Positions 44,939-52,465 of a stretch of 64,000 nucleotides of DNA are shown here, one piece after another. The position numbers were made by a program, and so were the translations under genes. This DNA comes from Pseudomonas putida (GTDB lineage Bacteria; Pseudomonadota; Gammaproteobacteria; Pseudomonadales; Pseudomonadaceae): contig NZ_MNAH01000004.1 of NCBI RefSeq assembly GCF_001976065.1, positions 436,519 through 500,518 on the forward strand, written 5' to 3'. How positions within the stretch are numbered: position 1 is the first letter of the stretch; each line of letters opens with the position of its first letter. The notes beneath the pieces were generated by a model. The model had not been told where the DNA came from. It was given only the letters and a program-made list of their open reading frames with translations, and did no database searches.

Positions 44939-45844
44939 ATGACCCTCGAACGCGAAGCCGCCGCCAACACCGCCAAGGTCCTGTCCGAAGCGCTGCCTTA
45001 CATTCGCCGCTATGTCGGCAAGACACTGGTGATCAAATACGGCGGCAACGCGATGGAAAGCGAGGAGCTCAAGACCGGCTTCGCCCGCGACATCGTGCTG
45101 ATGAAGGCCGTAGGTATCAACCCGGTCGTGGTTCACGGCGGCGGCCCGCAAATCGGTGACCTGCTCAAGCGCCTGTCGATCGAGAGCCATTTTGTCGACG
45201 GCATGCGCGTTACCGATGCCGCCACCATGGACGTGGTCGAAATGGTCCTCGGCGGCCAGGTCAACAAGGACATCGTCAACCTGATCAACCGTCACGGCGG
45301 CAGCGCCATCGGCCTGACTGGTAAAGACGCCGAGCTGATCCGGGCGAAGAAGCTCACCGTTACCCGTCAGACGCCGGAGATGACCACCCCGGAAATCATC
45401 GACATTGGCCACGTGGGCGAAGTAGTCGGCATCAACACCGATCTGCTGAACCTACTGGTCAAGGGTGATTTCATCCCGGTGATCGCGCCAATCGGCGTGG
45501 GCGCCAATGGCGAGTCGTACAACATCAACGCCGACCTGGTGGCTGGCAAGGTGGCCGAGGCGCTGAAAGCCGAGAAACTGATGTTGCTGACCAACATCGC
45601 GGGCTTGATGGACAAGTCAGGCACGGTCCTGACCGGCTTGACCACCCAGCAGGTCGACGACCTGATCGCTGACGGCACCATCTATGGCGGCATGCTGCCA
45701 AAGATCCGTTGCGCACTGGAAGCGGTCCAGGGTGGCGTGGGCAGCTCGCTGATCATTGACGGTCGTGTGCCTAACGCGATCCTGCTGGAAATTTTCACCG
45801 ATACCGGTGTGGGCACCTTGATCAGCAATCGCAAGCGTCCATAA
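44939..45844 (+). CDS. argB: N-acetylglutamate kinase
   Basis: 301 residues. Amino acid kinase fold with IKYGGNAM (~33), VVHGGGPQIGDLLKRL (~63) and the C-terminal ATP-binding GGMLPKIRCALEAV. It phosphorylates N-acetylglutamate in the second step of arginine synthesis. The N-terminal extension (EREAAANTAKVLSEALPYIR) is the helix found in arginine-inhibited hexameric forms, so feedback inhibition by arginine is likely. It starts 17 bp after algC and ends at a strong terminator. Confidence 0.97.
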   Translation: MTLEREAAANTAKVLSEALPYIRRYVGKTLVIKYGGNAMESEELKTGFARDIVLMKAVGINPVVVHGGGPQIGDLLKRLSIESHFVDGMRVTDAATMDVVEMVLGGQVNKDIVNLINRHGGSAIGLTGKDAELIRAKKLTVTRQTPEMTTPEIIDIGHVGEVVGINTDLLNLLVKGDFIPVIAPIGVGANGESYNINADLVAGKVAEALKAEKLMLLTNIAGLMDKSGTVLTGLTTQQVDDLIADGTIYGGMLPKIRCALEAVQGGVGSSLIIDGRVPNAILLEIFTDTGVGTLISNRKRP

Positions 45845-45856
45845 GCAACACACGAA

Positions 45857-45899
45857 CAAAAAGACCCCGCTCAGCCTGGCTGAGCGGGGTCTTTTTTTG
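45857..45899 (+). terminator. Rho-independent terminator of algC-argB
   Basis: AAAAAGACCCCGCTCAGCC and GGCTGAGCGGGGTCTTTTTTT form an extended stem with a loop of two bases or so and a 7-T run. Confidence 0.95.
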
Positions 45900-45922
45900 C
45901 GGCGATGAACTGCGGCGCTTCT

Positions 45923-45986
45923 ATCGCTGGCAAGCCAGCACCTACAGGGATATCACCGATTCTGTAGGAGCTGGCTTGCCAGCGAT
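45923..45986. repeat. REP doublet between argB and pyrE
   Basis: ATCGCTGGCAAGCCAGCACC and the inverted copy ending CTGGCTTGCCAGCGAT, ~64 bp in all with a short spacer. TAGGAGCTGGCTTGCCAGCGA class; between convergent genes. Confidence 0.82.
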
Positions 45987-46016
45987 GGCGATTAAACGGG
46001 CAACGCCAGCGTCAGA

Positions 46017-46661
46017 TCAGACGCCAAATTGGGCGCGGTAGGCTTCAACGGCTGGCAAATGCTGCTTGAGTTGCGGATCGTCGGCCAGGAACTCCAGCAC
46101 CTGGTTCAGCGAAACGATGCTGATCACCGGAATCCCGAAATCACGCTCCACTTCCTGGATCGCTGACAATTCACCGTTGCCACGCTCCTGGCGGTTCAGG
46201 GCGATCAGCACGCCGGCCGCCTTGGCGCCGTCCTGGGAGGCGATGATCTGCATCACTTCGCGAATTGCGGTACCGGCAGTGATCACGTCGTCAATGATCA
46301 GCACTTCGCCGGTCAGCGGTGCGCCGACCAGGCTGCCGCCTTCACCGTGGGCCTTGGCTTCCTTTCGGTTGAAGCACCATGGCAGGTCACGGCCGTGATG
46401 CTCGGCCAATGCCACGGCAGTGGTCGCCGCCAAAGGGATGCCCTTGTAGGCCGGGCCGAACAGCACATCGAAGGCAATGCCGCTCTCGGCAATGGCTGCG
46501 GCGTAGAAACGACCCAGCTGCGCCAGGGCCGAACCTGTATTGAACAGGCCAGCATTGAAGAAGTAAGGACTGGTGCGCCCGGACTTCAGGGTGAACTCAC
46601 CGAAGCGCAAAACGCCGCGATCGATGGCAAAACGAATGAAATCGCGCTGATACGCTTGCAT
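46017..46661 (-). CDS. pyrE: Orotate phosphoribosyltransferase
   Basis: 214 residues from the ATG at 46661, giving the usual N-terminus MQAYQRDFIRFAI. The PRPP-binding motif is VLIIDDVITAGTA (~120), with FNRKEAKAHGEGG upstream of it. It converts orotate and PRPP to OMP in pyrimidine synthesis. It is divergent from crc with ~80 bp between them, the conserved pyrE-crc arrangement of Pseudomonas. Confidence 0.96.
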   Translation of the reverse strand: MQAYQRDFIRFAIDRGVLRFGEFTLKSGRTSPYFFNAGLFNTGSALAQLGRFYAAAIAESGIAFDVLFGPAYKGIPLAATTAVALAEHHGRDLPWCFNRKEAKAHGEGGSLVGAPLTGEVLIIDDVITAGTAIREVMQIIASQDGAKAAGVLIALNRQERGNGELSAIQEVERDFGIPVISIVSLNQVLEFLADDPQLKQHLPAVEAYRAQFGV

Positions 46662-46743
46662 GAAAAAAACCCCAAATACCACGGATTTAGCTAATTAGGT
46701 TGACGCCGTGTATCATACACGCACGCGATTTTTGGGGCCATTT

Positions 46744-47523
46744 ATGCGGATCATCAGTGTGAACGTCAATGGTATTCAGGCTGCAGTCGAGCGCGGTTTG
46801 CTCAGTTGGCTGCAGGCACAGAATGCCGACGTCATCTGCCTGCAGGACACCCGTGCCTCCGCCTTTGAACTGGACGATCCAGCCTTCCAACTGGATGGCT
46901 ACTTCCTTTATGCCTGCGACGCCGAAGTTCCCGCCCAAGGTGGCGTGGCTTTGTACTCGCGGTTGCAACCGAAGGCTGTCATCAGCGGTCTCGGTTTCGA
47001 GACGGCCGACCGCTACGGGCGCTACCTGCAAGCAGATTTCGACAAAGTCAGTATTGCAACCCTGTTGCTTCCTTCCGGAATGAACGGCGATGAGGACTTG
47101 AACCAGAAGTTCAAGCTCATGGACGACTTCGCCAAATACCTGGACAAGCAGCGGCGCAAACGCCGCGAGTACATTTATTGTGGCTCGCTGTACGTGGCGC
47201 AACAGAAACTGGACATCAAGAACTGGCGTGACAGCCAGCAATCTCCGGGCTTCCTGGCGCCTGAGCGCGCCTGGATGGACGAGATTGTCGGCAACATGGG
47301 TTACGTCGATGCCCTGCGGGAAGTTAGCCGTGAAGGCGACCAGTACAGCTGGTGGCCGGATAACGAACAAGCCGAAATGCTCAACCTCGGCTGGCGCTTC
47401 GATTACCAGATCCTGACCCCGGGCCTGCGCCGCTTCGTACGCAGTGCGCGCCTGCCACGTCAGCCTCGGTTCTCGCAGCACGCGCCGTTGATCGTGGACT
47501 ACGACTGGACGCTGACGATCTGA
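46744..47523 (+). CDS. crc: Catabolite repression control protein Crc
   Basis: 259 residues from the ATG at 46744, the Crc length. It has the exonuclease III/AP-endonuclease fold (MRIISVNVNGIQAAVERG, GWRFDYQIL) but with departures from the nuclease catalytic pattern. In Pseudomonas Crc works with Hfq to repress translation of catabolic mRNAs when preferred carbon sources are present. The polyamine and D-alanine pathway genes elsewhere in the window are the type of targets it governs. A terminator follows at 47536. Confidence 0.94.
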   Translation: MRIISVNVNGIQAAVERGLLSWLQAQNADVICLQDTRASAFELDDPAFQLDGYFLYACDAEVPAQGGVALYSRLQPKAVISGLGFETADRYGRYLQADFDKVSIATLLLPSGMNGDEDLNQKFKLMDDFAKYLDKQRRKRREYIYCGSLYVAQQKLDIKNWRDSQQSPGFLAPERAWMDEIVGNMGYVDALREVSREGDQYSWWPDNEQAEMLNLGWRFDYQILTPGLRRFVRSARLPRQPRFSQHAPLIVDYDWTLTI

Positions 47524-47535
47524 GTCTGGCCGGTC

Positions 47536-47573
47536 AAAAAAATGCCCGTATCGCAAGATACGGGCATTTTTTA
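47536..47573. terminator. Bidirectional terminator between crc and gltS
   Basis: AAAAAAATGCCCGTATC and GATACGGGCATTTTTT form a 12-bp stem with A and T runs on both sides. Confidence 0.93.
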
Positions 47574-47594
47574 TGGCCGGACGTAACCTGAACT

Positions 47595-48800
47595 TCAGGC
47601 AGCGGCGAAGAACGGCAGCGCCAGGTACATCTTGATGACAATCACATTGATGATATCGATGAAGAACGCCCCCACCATGGGTACCACCAGGAACGCTATC
47701 TGAGACGGTCCGTAACGCTGCGTCACCGCCTGCATGTTGGCGATGGCCGTTGGCGTGGCCCCCAGTCCGAAACCGCAGTGCCCTGCCGCCAATACGGCCG
47801 CATCGTAGTTACTGCCCATGACCCTGAACGTCACGAATATCGCAAACAGTGCCATGACCAACGTTTGCACTGCAAGGATAATGAAGAACGGCAAAGCCAG
47901 CGCCGCCAGGTCCCACAGTTTGAGCGACATCAAGGCGATCGCCAGAAACAGCGACAGGCTGACATTCCCCAGCACTGAGACTTCACGCTCAAACACCTGG
48001 TACAAGCCAAGCGCTGAAAGTCCGTTGCGCAAAAGAACGCCCACGAATAACACGCACACGAAAGTTGGTAATTCAAATACGCTTCCGTGGAGCAGGCCAT
48101 TCAAAAGCGAGCCTGCCAACAAGCTGACCGAAATAAGCGCGAGCGTCTCGATAAACGAAAAGGGAGTAATCGAACGCTCCTTGTTCGGCTGTTCGAAGCC
48201 CTTTGGCAGCCGAGGCTTTTCTTGCTGACAGCCAGGTACCTGAACACGATTGATGAGCAGGCGAGCAACAGGCCCCCCAATCAAACCGCCCAGCACCAGG
48301 CCAAAGGTCGCAGAGGCCATCGCCAGTTCTGAGGCGGATGCCAGTCCGAATTTCTCGCTGAACGTCGCGCCCCACGCAGCGCCCGTACCGTGACCGCCGG
48401 CCAGGGTAATCGAGCCGGTCAGCAGGCCCATCAAGGGATCGAGCCCCAAGGTCTTGGCAAGTCCGATGCCCATGGCATTCTGGACCACCAGAAGCCCGGT
48501 CACCGCCAGCAGGAAAATTCCCACTACGCGCCCGCCCTTCTTAAGGCTGGCAAAGTCTGCGCTCAAGCCAATCGTGGCAAAAAACGCCAACATCAATGGA
48601 GTTTGCAGTGAGGTATCAAATCGGACTTGAATATCAAGGCTTCGCAAGGCCAAAAGAACCAAGGCAACCATCAGGCCGCCAGCTACAGGTTCCGGAATAT
48701 TGTAAGTGCGTAAAAAACCGACTCGTGTAACTAGACCGCGCCCCAGTAATAAAACTAAAGAGGCAGCAACAAGTGTTCCATAAAAATCGAGCTCAATCAT
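47595..48800 (-). CDS. gltS: Sodium/glutamate symporter
   Basis: 401 residues from the ATG at 48800, the length of E. coli GltS. Ten or more hydrophobic segments; family motifs are GGHGTGAAWG (first re-entrant loop) and GHCGFGLGATPTAIANM (second), typical of the ESS family that imports glutamate with Na+. The longer upstream frame adds a polar leader without family similarity. There is no clear Shine-Dalgarno. Confidence 0.92.
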   Translation of the reverse strand: MIELDFYGTLVAASLVLLLGRGLVTRVGFLRTYNIPEPVAGGLMVALVLLALRSLDIQVRFDTSLQTPLMLAFFATIGLSADFASLKKGGRVVGIFLLAVTGLLVVQNAMGIGLAKTLGLDPLMGLLTGSITLAGGHGTGAAWGATFSEKFGLASASELAMASATFGLVLGGLIGGPVARLLINRVQVPGCQQEKPRLPKGFEQPNKERSITPFSFIETLALISVSLLAGSLLNGLLHGSVFELPTFVCVLFVGVLLRNGLSALGLYQVFEREVSVLGNVSLSLFLAIALMSLKLWDLAALALPFFIILAVQTLVMALFAIFVTFRVMGSNYDAAVLAAGHCGFGLGATPTAIANMQAVTQRYGPSQIAFLVVPMVGAFFIDIINVIVIKMYLALPFFAAA

Positions 48801-49093
48801 TTGGGGTTTCTTGGGTGGACATTCAGGGGGCGAACTTTTTACCTGGACACGCCGCATGAACAGGTTGATTCGTCTCAACACTGATTAGTCTTGGATTCAG
48901 GAACCCTCAATGGTCTGAATGTATCGAAATATTTCTTAGTAAATATTACTTGGTGCGGACTTTATAATCACCAAGTCTTATTGCCAAGCATATATACCGA
49001 ACTGAACCATTGCAGTTTGTGACTAAAGTGAACTCAAAAAAAATGCCCCGACAGGTCGAGGCATTTACTTTGGTTCGATACTTCTTGGCTAAC
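48801..49093. promoter_or_regulatory. AT-rich region upstream of gltS
   Basis: 293 bp. The stretch 48915-48990 is strikingly AT-rich (AATATTTCTTAGTAAATATTAC, TATAATCACC, TATATACCG) compared with the ~60% GC around it, fitting a strong or regulated gltS promoter. The right end holds the DUF4870 terminator. No gene is seen. Confidence 0.5.
49036..49066 (-). terminator. Terminator of the DUF4870 gene
   Basis: On the minus strand AAATGCCTCGACCTGTCGGG continues to GCATTTTTTTT: a stem of about 10 bp with an 8-T run, 27 bp past the stop. Confidence 0.88.
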
Positions 49094-49462
49094 TCACTTG
49101 ATCAATCGCCAGGTGAATGGATAGCGATAAGGTACTCCTTCATTGGCTTTCACGCCGCCAATGATGGTCAATACCAGCGCCCCGATCGCCACCAGGCCAA
49201 ACAGGAAGAACCCGATAATCACCAGCATCAGCAGCAAGCAAATGGCGGATGCAATGGCGACGGTGATCTGAAAGTTCAGCGCCTCCTTGCCCTGCGCGTC
49301 GATGAACGGGTCCATCTCGCGCTTCATCTGCCACAGAACCAACGGGCCGATCAGTGTGCCGAAAGGAATCCAGATGCCCAACAAGGCGGACAAGTGACAA
49401 AACATTGCCCACTGCCGAACCTCTTTGCTCGGCGCGGGGAGCAACTGTTGTTCGTCACTCAT
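49094..49462 (-). CDS. DUF4870-domain membrane protein
   Basis: 122 residues. Hydrophobic segments near 20-45 (FCHLSALLGIWIPFGTLIGP) and 65-105 give about three to four helices; KREMDPFIDAQGKEALNFQ between them is the DUF4870/TIC20-like signature. AGGAGGAC precedes the ATG at 49462. The function of the family is unknown. It lies 28 bp after rph in the same direction and probably shares its transcript. Confidence 0.88.
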   Translation of the reverse strand: MSDEQQLLPAPSKEVRQWAMFCHLSALLGIWIPFGTLIGPLVLWQMKREMDPFIDAQGKEALNFQITVAIASAICLLLMLVIIGFFLFGLVAIGALVLTIIGGVKANEGVPYRYPFTWRLIK

Positions 49463-49490
49463 GACGTCCTCCTTGTGTGTGGCAATCCGA

Positions 49491-50213
49491 TCAGTCAGCC
49501 AGTGCAGACTTTTGCAGATCGAAGATCTCGTTCATGCCCTTTTTCGCCAGTTCCAGCATGGCATTCAGCTCTTCAGGCTGGAATGGCGCGCCTTCGGCGG
49601 TGCCCTGGACTTCGATGAAGCCGCCAGTGCTGGTCATCACCACGTTCAGGTCGGTCTCGGCAGCCGAGTCTTCCAGGTAGTCGAGGTCGAGCACAGGTTC
49701 ACCTTGATACATGCCCACCGACACCGCACCGATCATTTGCTTGAGCGGGTCGCCGCCTTTGAGGCCGCCACGCTTCTTGATCACTTTCAGGGCATCGACC
49801 AGGGCAACCATTGCGCCGGTGATGGACGCGGTGCGAGTACCGCCGTCAGCCTGGATCACGTCGCAGTCAACGTACAAAGTGACGTCGCCCAACTTGGACA
49901 TGTCCAGCGCAGCGCGCAGGGAACGGCCGATCAGGCGCTGGATTTCCAGGGTACGGCCGCCTTGCTTGCCGCGGCTCGCTTCACGCTGGTTACGCTCGCC
50001 GGTGGCGCGCGGCAACATGCCGTATTCGGCCGTCAACCAGCCCTGGCCCTGGCCCTTGAGGAACCGCGGCACGCCGTTTTCGACGCTGACGGTGCAAATG
50101 ACCTTGGTGTCGCCGAACTCGACCAGCACAGATCCCTCGGCGTGTTTGGTGTAGTTGCGGGTAATGCGGATCGAGCGGAGCTGATCGGCAGCGCGACCAC
50201 TTGGACGTTTCAT
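49491..50213 (-). CDS. rph: Ribonuclease PH
   Basis: 240 residues from the ATG at 50213, where the protein starts with the family sequence MKRPSGRAADQLRSIRIT. It is a phosphorolytic 3'-exonuclease that trims tRNA precursors. Conserved parts include RNYTKHAEGSVLVEFGDT, GWLTAEYGMLPRAT and CDVIQADGGTRTASITG. The longer frame upstream covers the divergent promoter region with yicC and is not part of the gene. Confidence 0.96.
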   Translation of the reverse strand: MKRPSGRAADQLRSIRITRNYTKHAEGSVLVEFGDTKVICTVSVENGVPRFLKGQGQGWLTAEYGMLPRATGERNQREASRGKQGGRTLEIQRLIGRSLRAALDMSKLGDVTLYVDCDVIQADGGTRTASITGAMVALVDALKVIKKRGGLKGGDPLKQMIGAVSVGMYQGEPVLDLDYLEDSAAETDLNVVMTSTGGFIEVQGTAEGAPFQPEELNAMLELAKKGMNEIFDLQKSALAD

Positions 50214-50480
50214 AAGGGATACCTGTACGGGGACGGAAAACTGCGGAGCATTATAGAGCCGCCAGCCGCGACTGGGCACTTCTAAAAAAATCATCGGACC
50301 AGCGAAGGCTCTGCACAGCCCGCTGCCGACGAGCTGCGGGTCTTTGTCACACCGTGTGTTTGGGCGCATCCACGCCACTGCGCTACAATCCTGCGCCTTT
50401 GCTGCCAGTCAGCTTAAATTCATTGATATCGGATCGCCGGAACGTCAGTTGCGCGCCGATCTGCATTGCGAGGTCCCTCC

Positions 50481-51344
50481 ATGGTGCACAGTATGACCGC
50501 CTTCGCCCGCGTCGAGAAAGCCGGCGTCCAGGGCACCCTGAGCTGGGAACTGCGCTCGGTCAACAGCCGCTACCTCGAGCCCCACCTGCGCCTGCCGGAG
50601 TCCTTTCGCGACCTTGAGGGCGCTGTTCGTGAAGCCTTGCGCCAGGGCGTATCGCGGGGAAAGCTCGAATGCACCTTGCGCTTCACCGAAGAAAACACCG
50701 GCAAAGCGCTGCAAGTGGACCAGGAACGCGCGGCGCAGCTGGTTGCCGCCGCCGAGACGATCGCCGGCCTGATCAAGAATCCGGCGGCGCTGAACCCGCT
50801 TGAAGTCCTGGCGTGGCCCGGTGTATTGGTGGGTGACGCGACCGACCCGCAAGCGCTGAACGCCGAGGCACTGGCACTGTTCAACCAGGGACTCAAGGAA
50901 CTGAAGGCCGGCCGCGAGCGCGAAGGCGCGGAACTGGCGCGCCTGATCAACGAGCGCCTGACGTCCATCGAAGAAGACGTGGTAACCCTGCGCGAGCTCG
51001 TTCCGCAAATGCTTGCCACCCAGCGCCAGAAAGTGCTCGACCGCTTCGCCGACATGAAGGCCGAGATGGACCCGCAGCGCCTTGAGCAGGAAATGGTCAT
51101 GCTCGCGCAGAAAAGCGACGTCGCCGAAGAACTGGATCGCCTGAGCACTCACATCATCGAAGTTCGCCGGGTACTCAAGTCCGGCGGTGCCGCCGGGCGG
51201 CGCCTGGACTTCCTGATGCAAGAGCTCAACCGCGAAGCCAACACACTGGGCTCCAAAGCCTTCGACCCGCGCAGCACCCAGGCTGCGGTCAACCTCAAGG
51301 TGTTGATCGAGCAGATGCGCGAACAAGTGCAGAATATTGAGTAA
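50481..51344 (+). CDS. yicC: YicC-family endoribonuclease
   Basis: 287 residues from the ATG at 50481 with GAGG 7 bp upstream, giving the canonical start MVHSMTAFARVE. The family N-terminal domain (ELRSVNSRYLEPHLRLPE) and the C-terminal DUF1732 domain (GRRLDFLMQELNREANTLGSK) are both present. YicC/YloC proteins have been described as endoribonucleases acting on small RNAs. It is divergent from rph and upstream of gmk, a conserved order. Confidence 0.94.
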   Translation: MVHSMTAFARVEKAGVQGTLSWELRSVNSRYLEPHLRLPESFRDLEGAVREALRQGVSRGKLECTLRFTEENTGKALQVDQERAAQLVAAAETIAGLIKNPAALNPLEVLAWPGVLVGDATDPQALNAEALALFNQGLKELKAGREREGAELARLINERLTSIEEDVVTLRELVPQMLATQRQKVLDRFADMKAEMDPQRLEQEMVMLAQKSDVAEELDRLSTHIIEVRRVLKSGGAAGRRLDFLMQELNREANTLGSKAFDPRSTQAAVNLKVLIEQMREQVQNIE

Positions 51345-51356
51345 GGCAACCCCGAC

Positions 51357-51977
51357 ATGACCCACAGCACTGGCACCCTGTACATCATTTCCGCCCCTTC
51401 GGGCGCGGGCAAGAGCAGCCTGGTCAAGGCCCTGACCGACGCCGATCCGGAGATCCGCGTCTCGGTCTCCCATACCACCCGCGCCATGCGTCCGGGTGAA
51501 GTGAATGGCGTGAACTATCACTTCGTCGATCGCAGCGAGTTCGTGAAGATGATCGAGCACGGCGATTTCCTCGAGCGCGCCGAAGTATTCGGCAATCTCT
51601 ACGGCACGTCGCAAAGCCACCTGCAGCAGACCCTGGACGAAGGCCACGACCTGATCCTGGAAATCGACTGGCAAGGCGCCGAGCAAGTGCGCAAGCTGAT
51701 GCCCCAGGCCCGCTCGATCTTCATTTTGCCGCCGTCATTGCAGGCCCTGCACCAGCGCCTGACCAATCGTGGCCAGGACAGTGACGAGATCATTGACGGG
51801 CGCATGCGTGAAGCCGTCAGCGAAATGAGCCACTACGTCGACTACGACTACCTGGTGATCAACGATGATTTCGCCCACGCGCTGCACGACCTGAAGGCGA
51901 TTTTCCGCGCCAATCAGCTGCAACAGAAACGCCAACAGCAACGTTTTGGCAAATTGCTAGCTGAATTGCTCGGTTAA
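51357..51977 (+). CDS. gmk: Guanylate kinase
   Basis: 206 residues. P-loop SAPSGAGKSSLVKAL at ~12-25, GMP-binding SVSHTTRAMRPGEVNG and YGTSQSHL. It phosphorylates GMP to GDP and so feeds GTP and (p)ppGpp synthesis, in keeping with rpoZ and spoT next to it. It starts 12 bp after yicC. Two hairpins follow in the gap before rpoZ. Confidence 0.97.
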   Translation: MTHSTGTLYIISAPSGAGKSSLVKALTDADPEIRVSVSHTTRAMRPGEVNGVNYHFVDRSEFVKMIEHGDFLERAEVFGNLYGTSQSHLQQTLDEGHDLILEIDWQGAEQVRKLMPQARSIFILPPSLQALHQRLTNRGQDSDEIIDGRMREAVSEMSHYVDYDYLVINDDFAHALHDLKAIFRANQLQQKRQQQRFGKLLAELLG

Positions 51978-51998
51978 TCAGCTCTTCCCAAAACAGCT

Positions 51999-52028
51999 GC
52001 AAGGGCTTTACATTGGCACTTGCAGCGC
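51999..52028. repeat. Inverted repeat downstream of gmk
   Basis: GCTGCAAG and CTTGCAGC, exact 8-bp arms, 14 bases apart; no T run follows directly. It precedes the terminator-like hairpin at 52045. Confidence 0.5.
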
Positions 52029-52044
52029 GTTGAAGGGCTTGGTC

Positions 52045-52081
52045 AAAAAATCAGCGCTTCCCTAATCGCTGGTGATTTTTT
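52045..52081 (+). terminator. Terminator-like hairpin between gmk and rpoZ
   Basis: AAAAAATCAGCG and CGCT-GGT-GATTTTTT pair with a 3-base bulge, and both A and T runs are present. It probably ends most yicC-gmk transcripts before rpoZ. Confidence 0.65.
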
Positions 52082-52144
52082 AAACTGTTGAGTCCGCTCG
52101 CCCATCCGGGCAGCGCGCATATTGCATTTGCTACGAGGAAGACC

Positions 52145-52408
52145 ATGGCCCGCGTAACCGTTGAAGACTGCCTAGAACACGTGGATAACCGCTTTGAGCT
52201 GGTCATGCTCTCTACCAAGCGTGCCCGTCAACTGGCCACCGGCGGCAAAGAGCCGAAAGTAGCATGGGAAAACGACAAGCCTACCGTCGTCGCCCTGCGT
52301 GAAATCGCTGAAGGCCTGATCGACTACGCAGCTATCGCCGAAGCCGAAATCGTTGAAGATGAACCGCTTTTCGCTGCATTCGAGGACGAGTCCAACGAGG
52401 CCGTCTAA
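52145..52408 (+). CDS. rpoZ: RNA polymerase omega subunit
   Basis: 87 residues, with the family start MARVTVEDCLEHVDNRFELV and KRARQL. It aids beta-prime folding and forms part of the ppGpp binding site 1. GAGGAAG precedes the ATG. It is followed by spoT after 57 bp, linking the alarmone enzyme with its polymerase partner. Confidence 0.98.
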   Translation: MARVTVEDCLEHVDNRFELVMLSTKRARQLATGGKEPKVAWENDKPTVVALREIAEGLIDYAAIAEAEIVEDEPLFAAFEDESNEAV

Positions 52409-52465
52409 GCCTATGCCTGGTCGACGTAGCACGGCGCGGGATAAAAGCTTACGGCAGGAGACATC

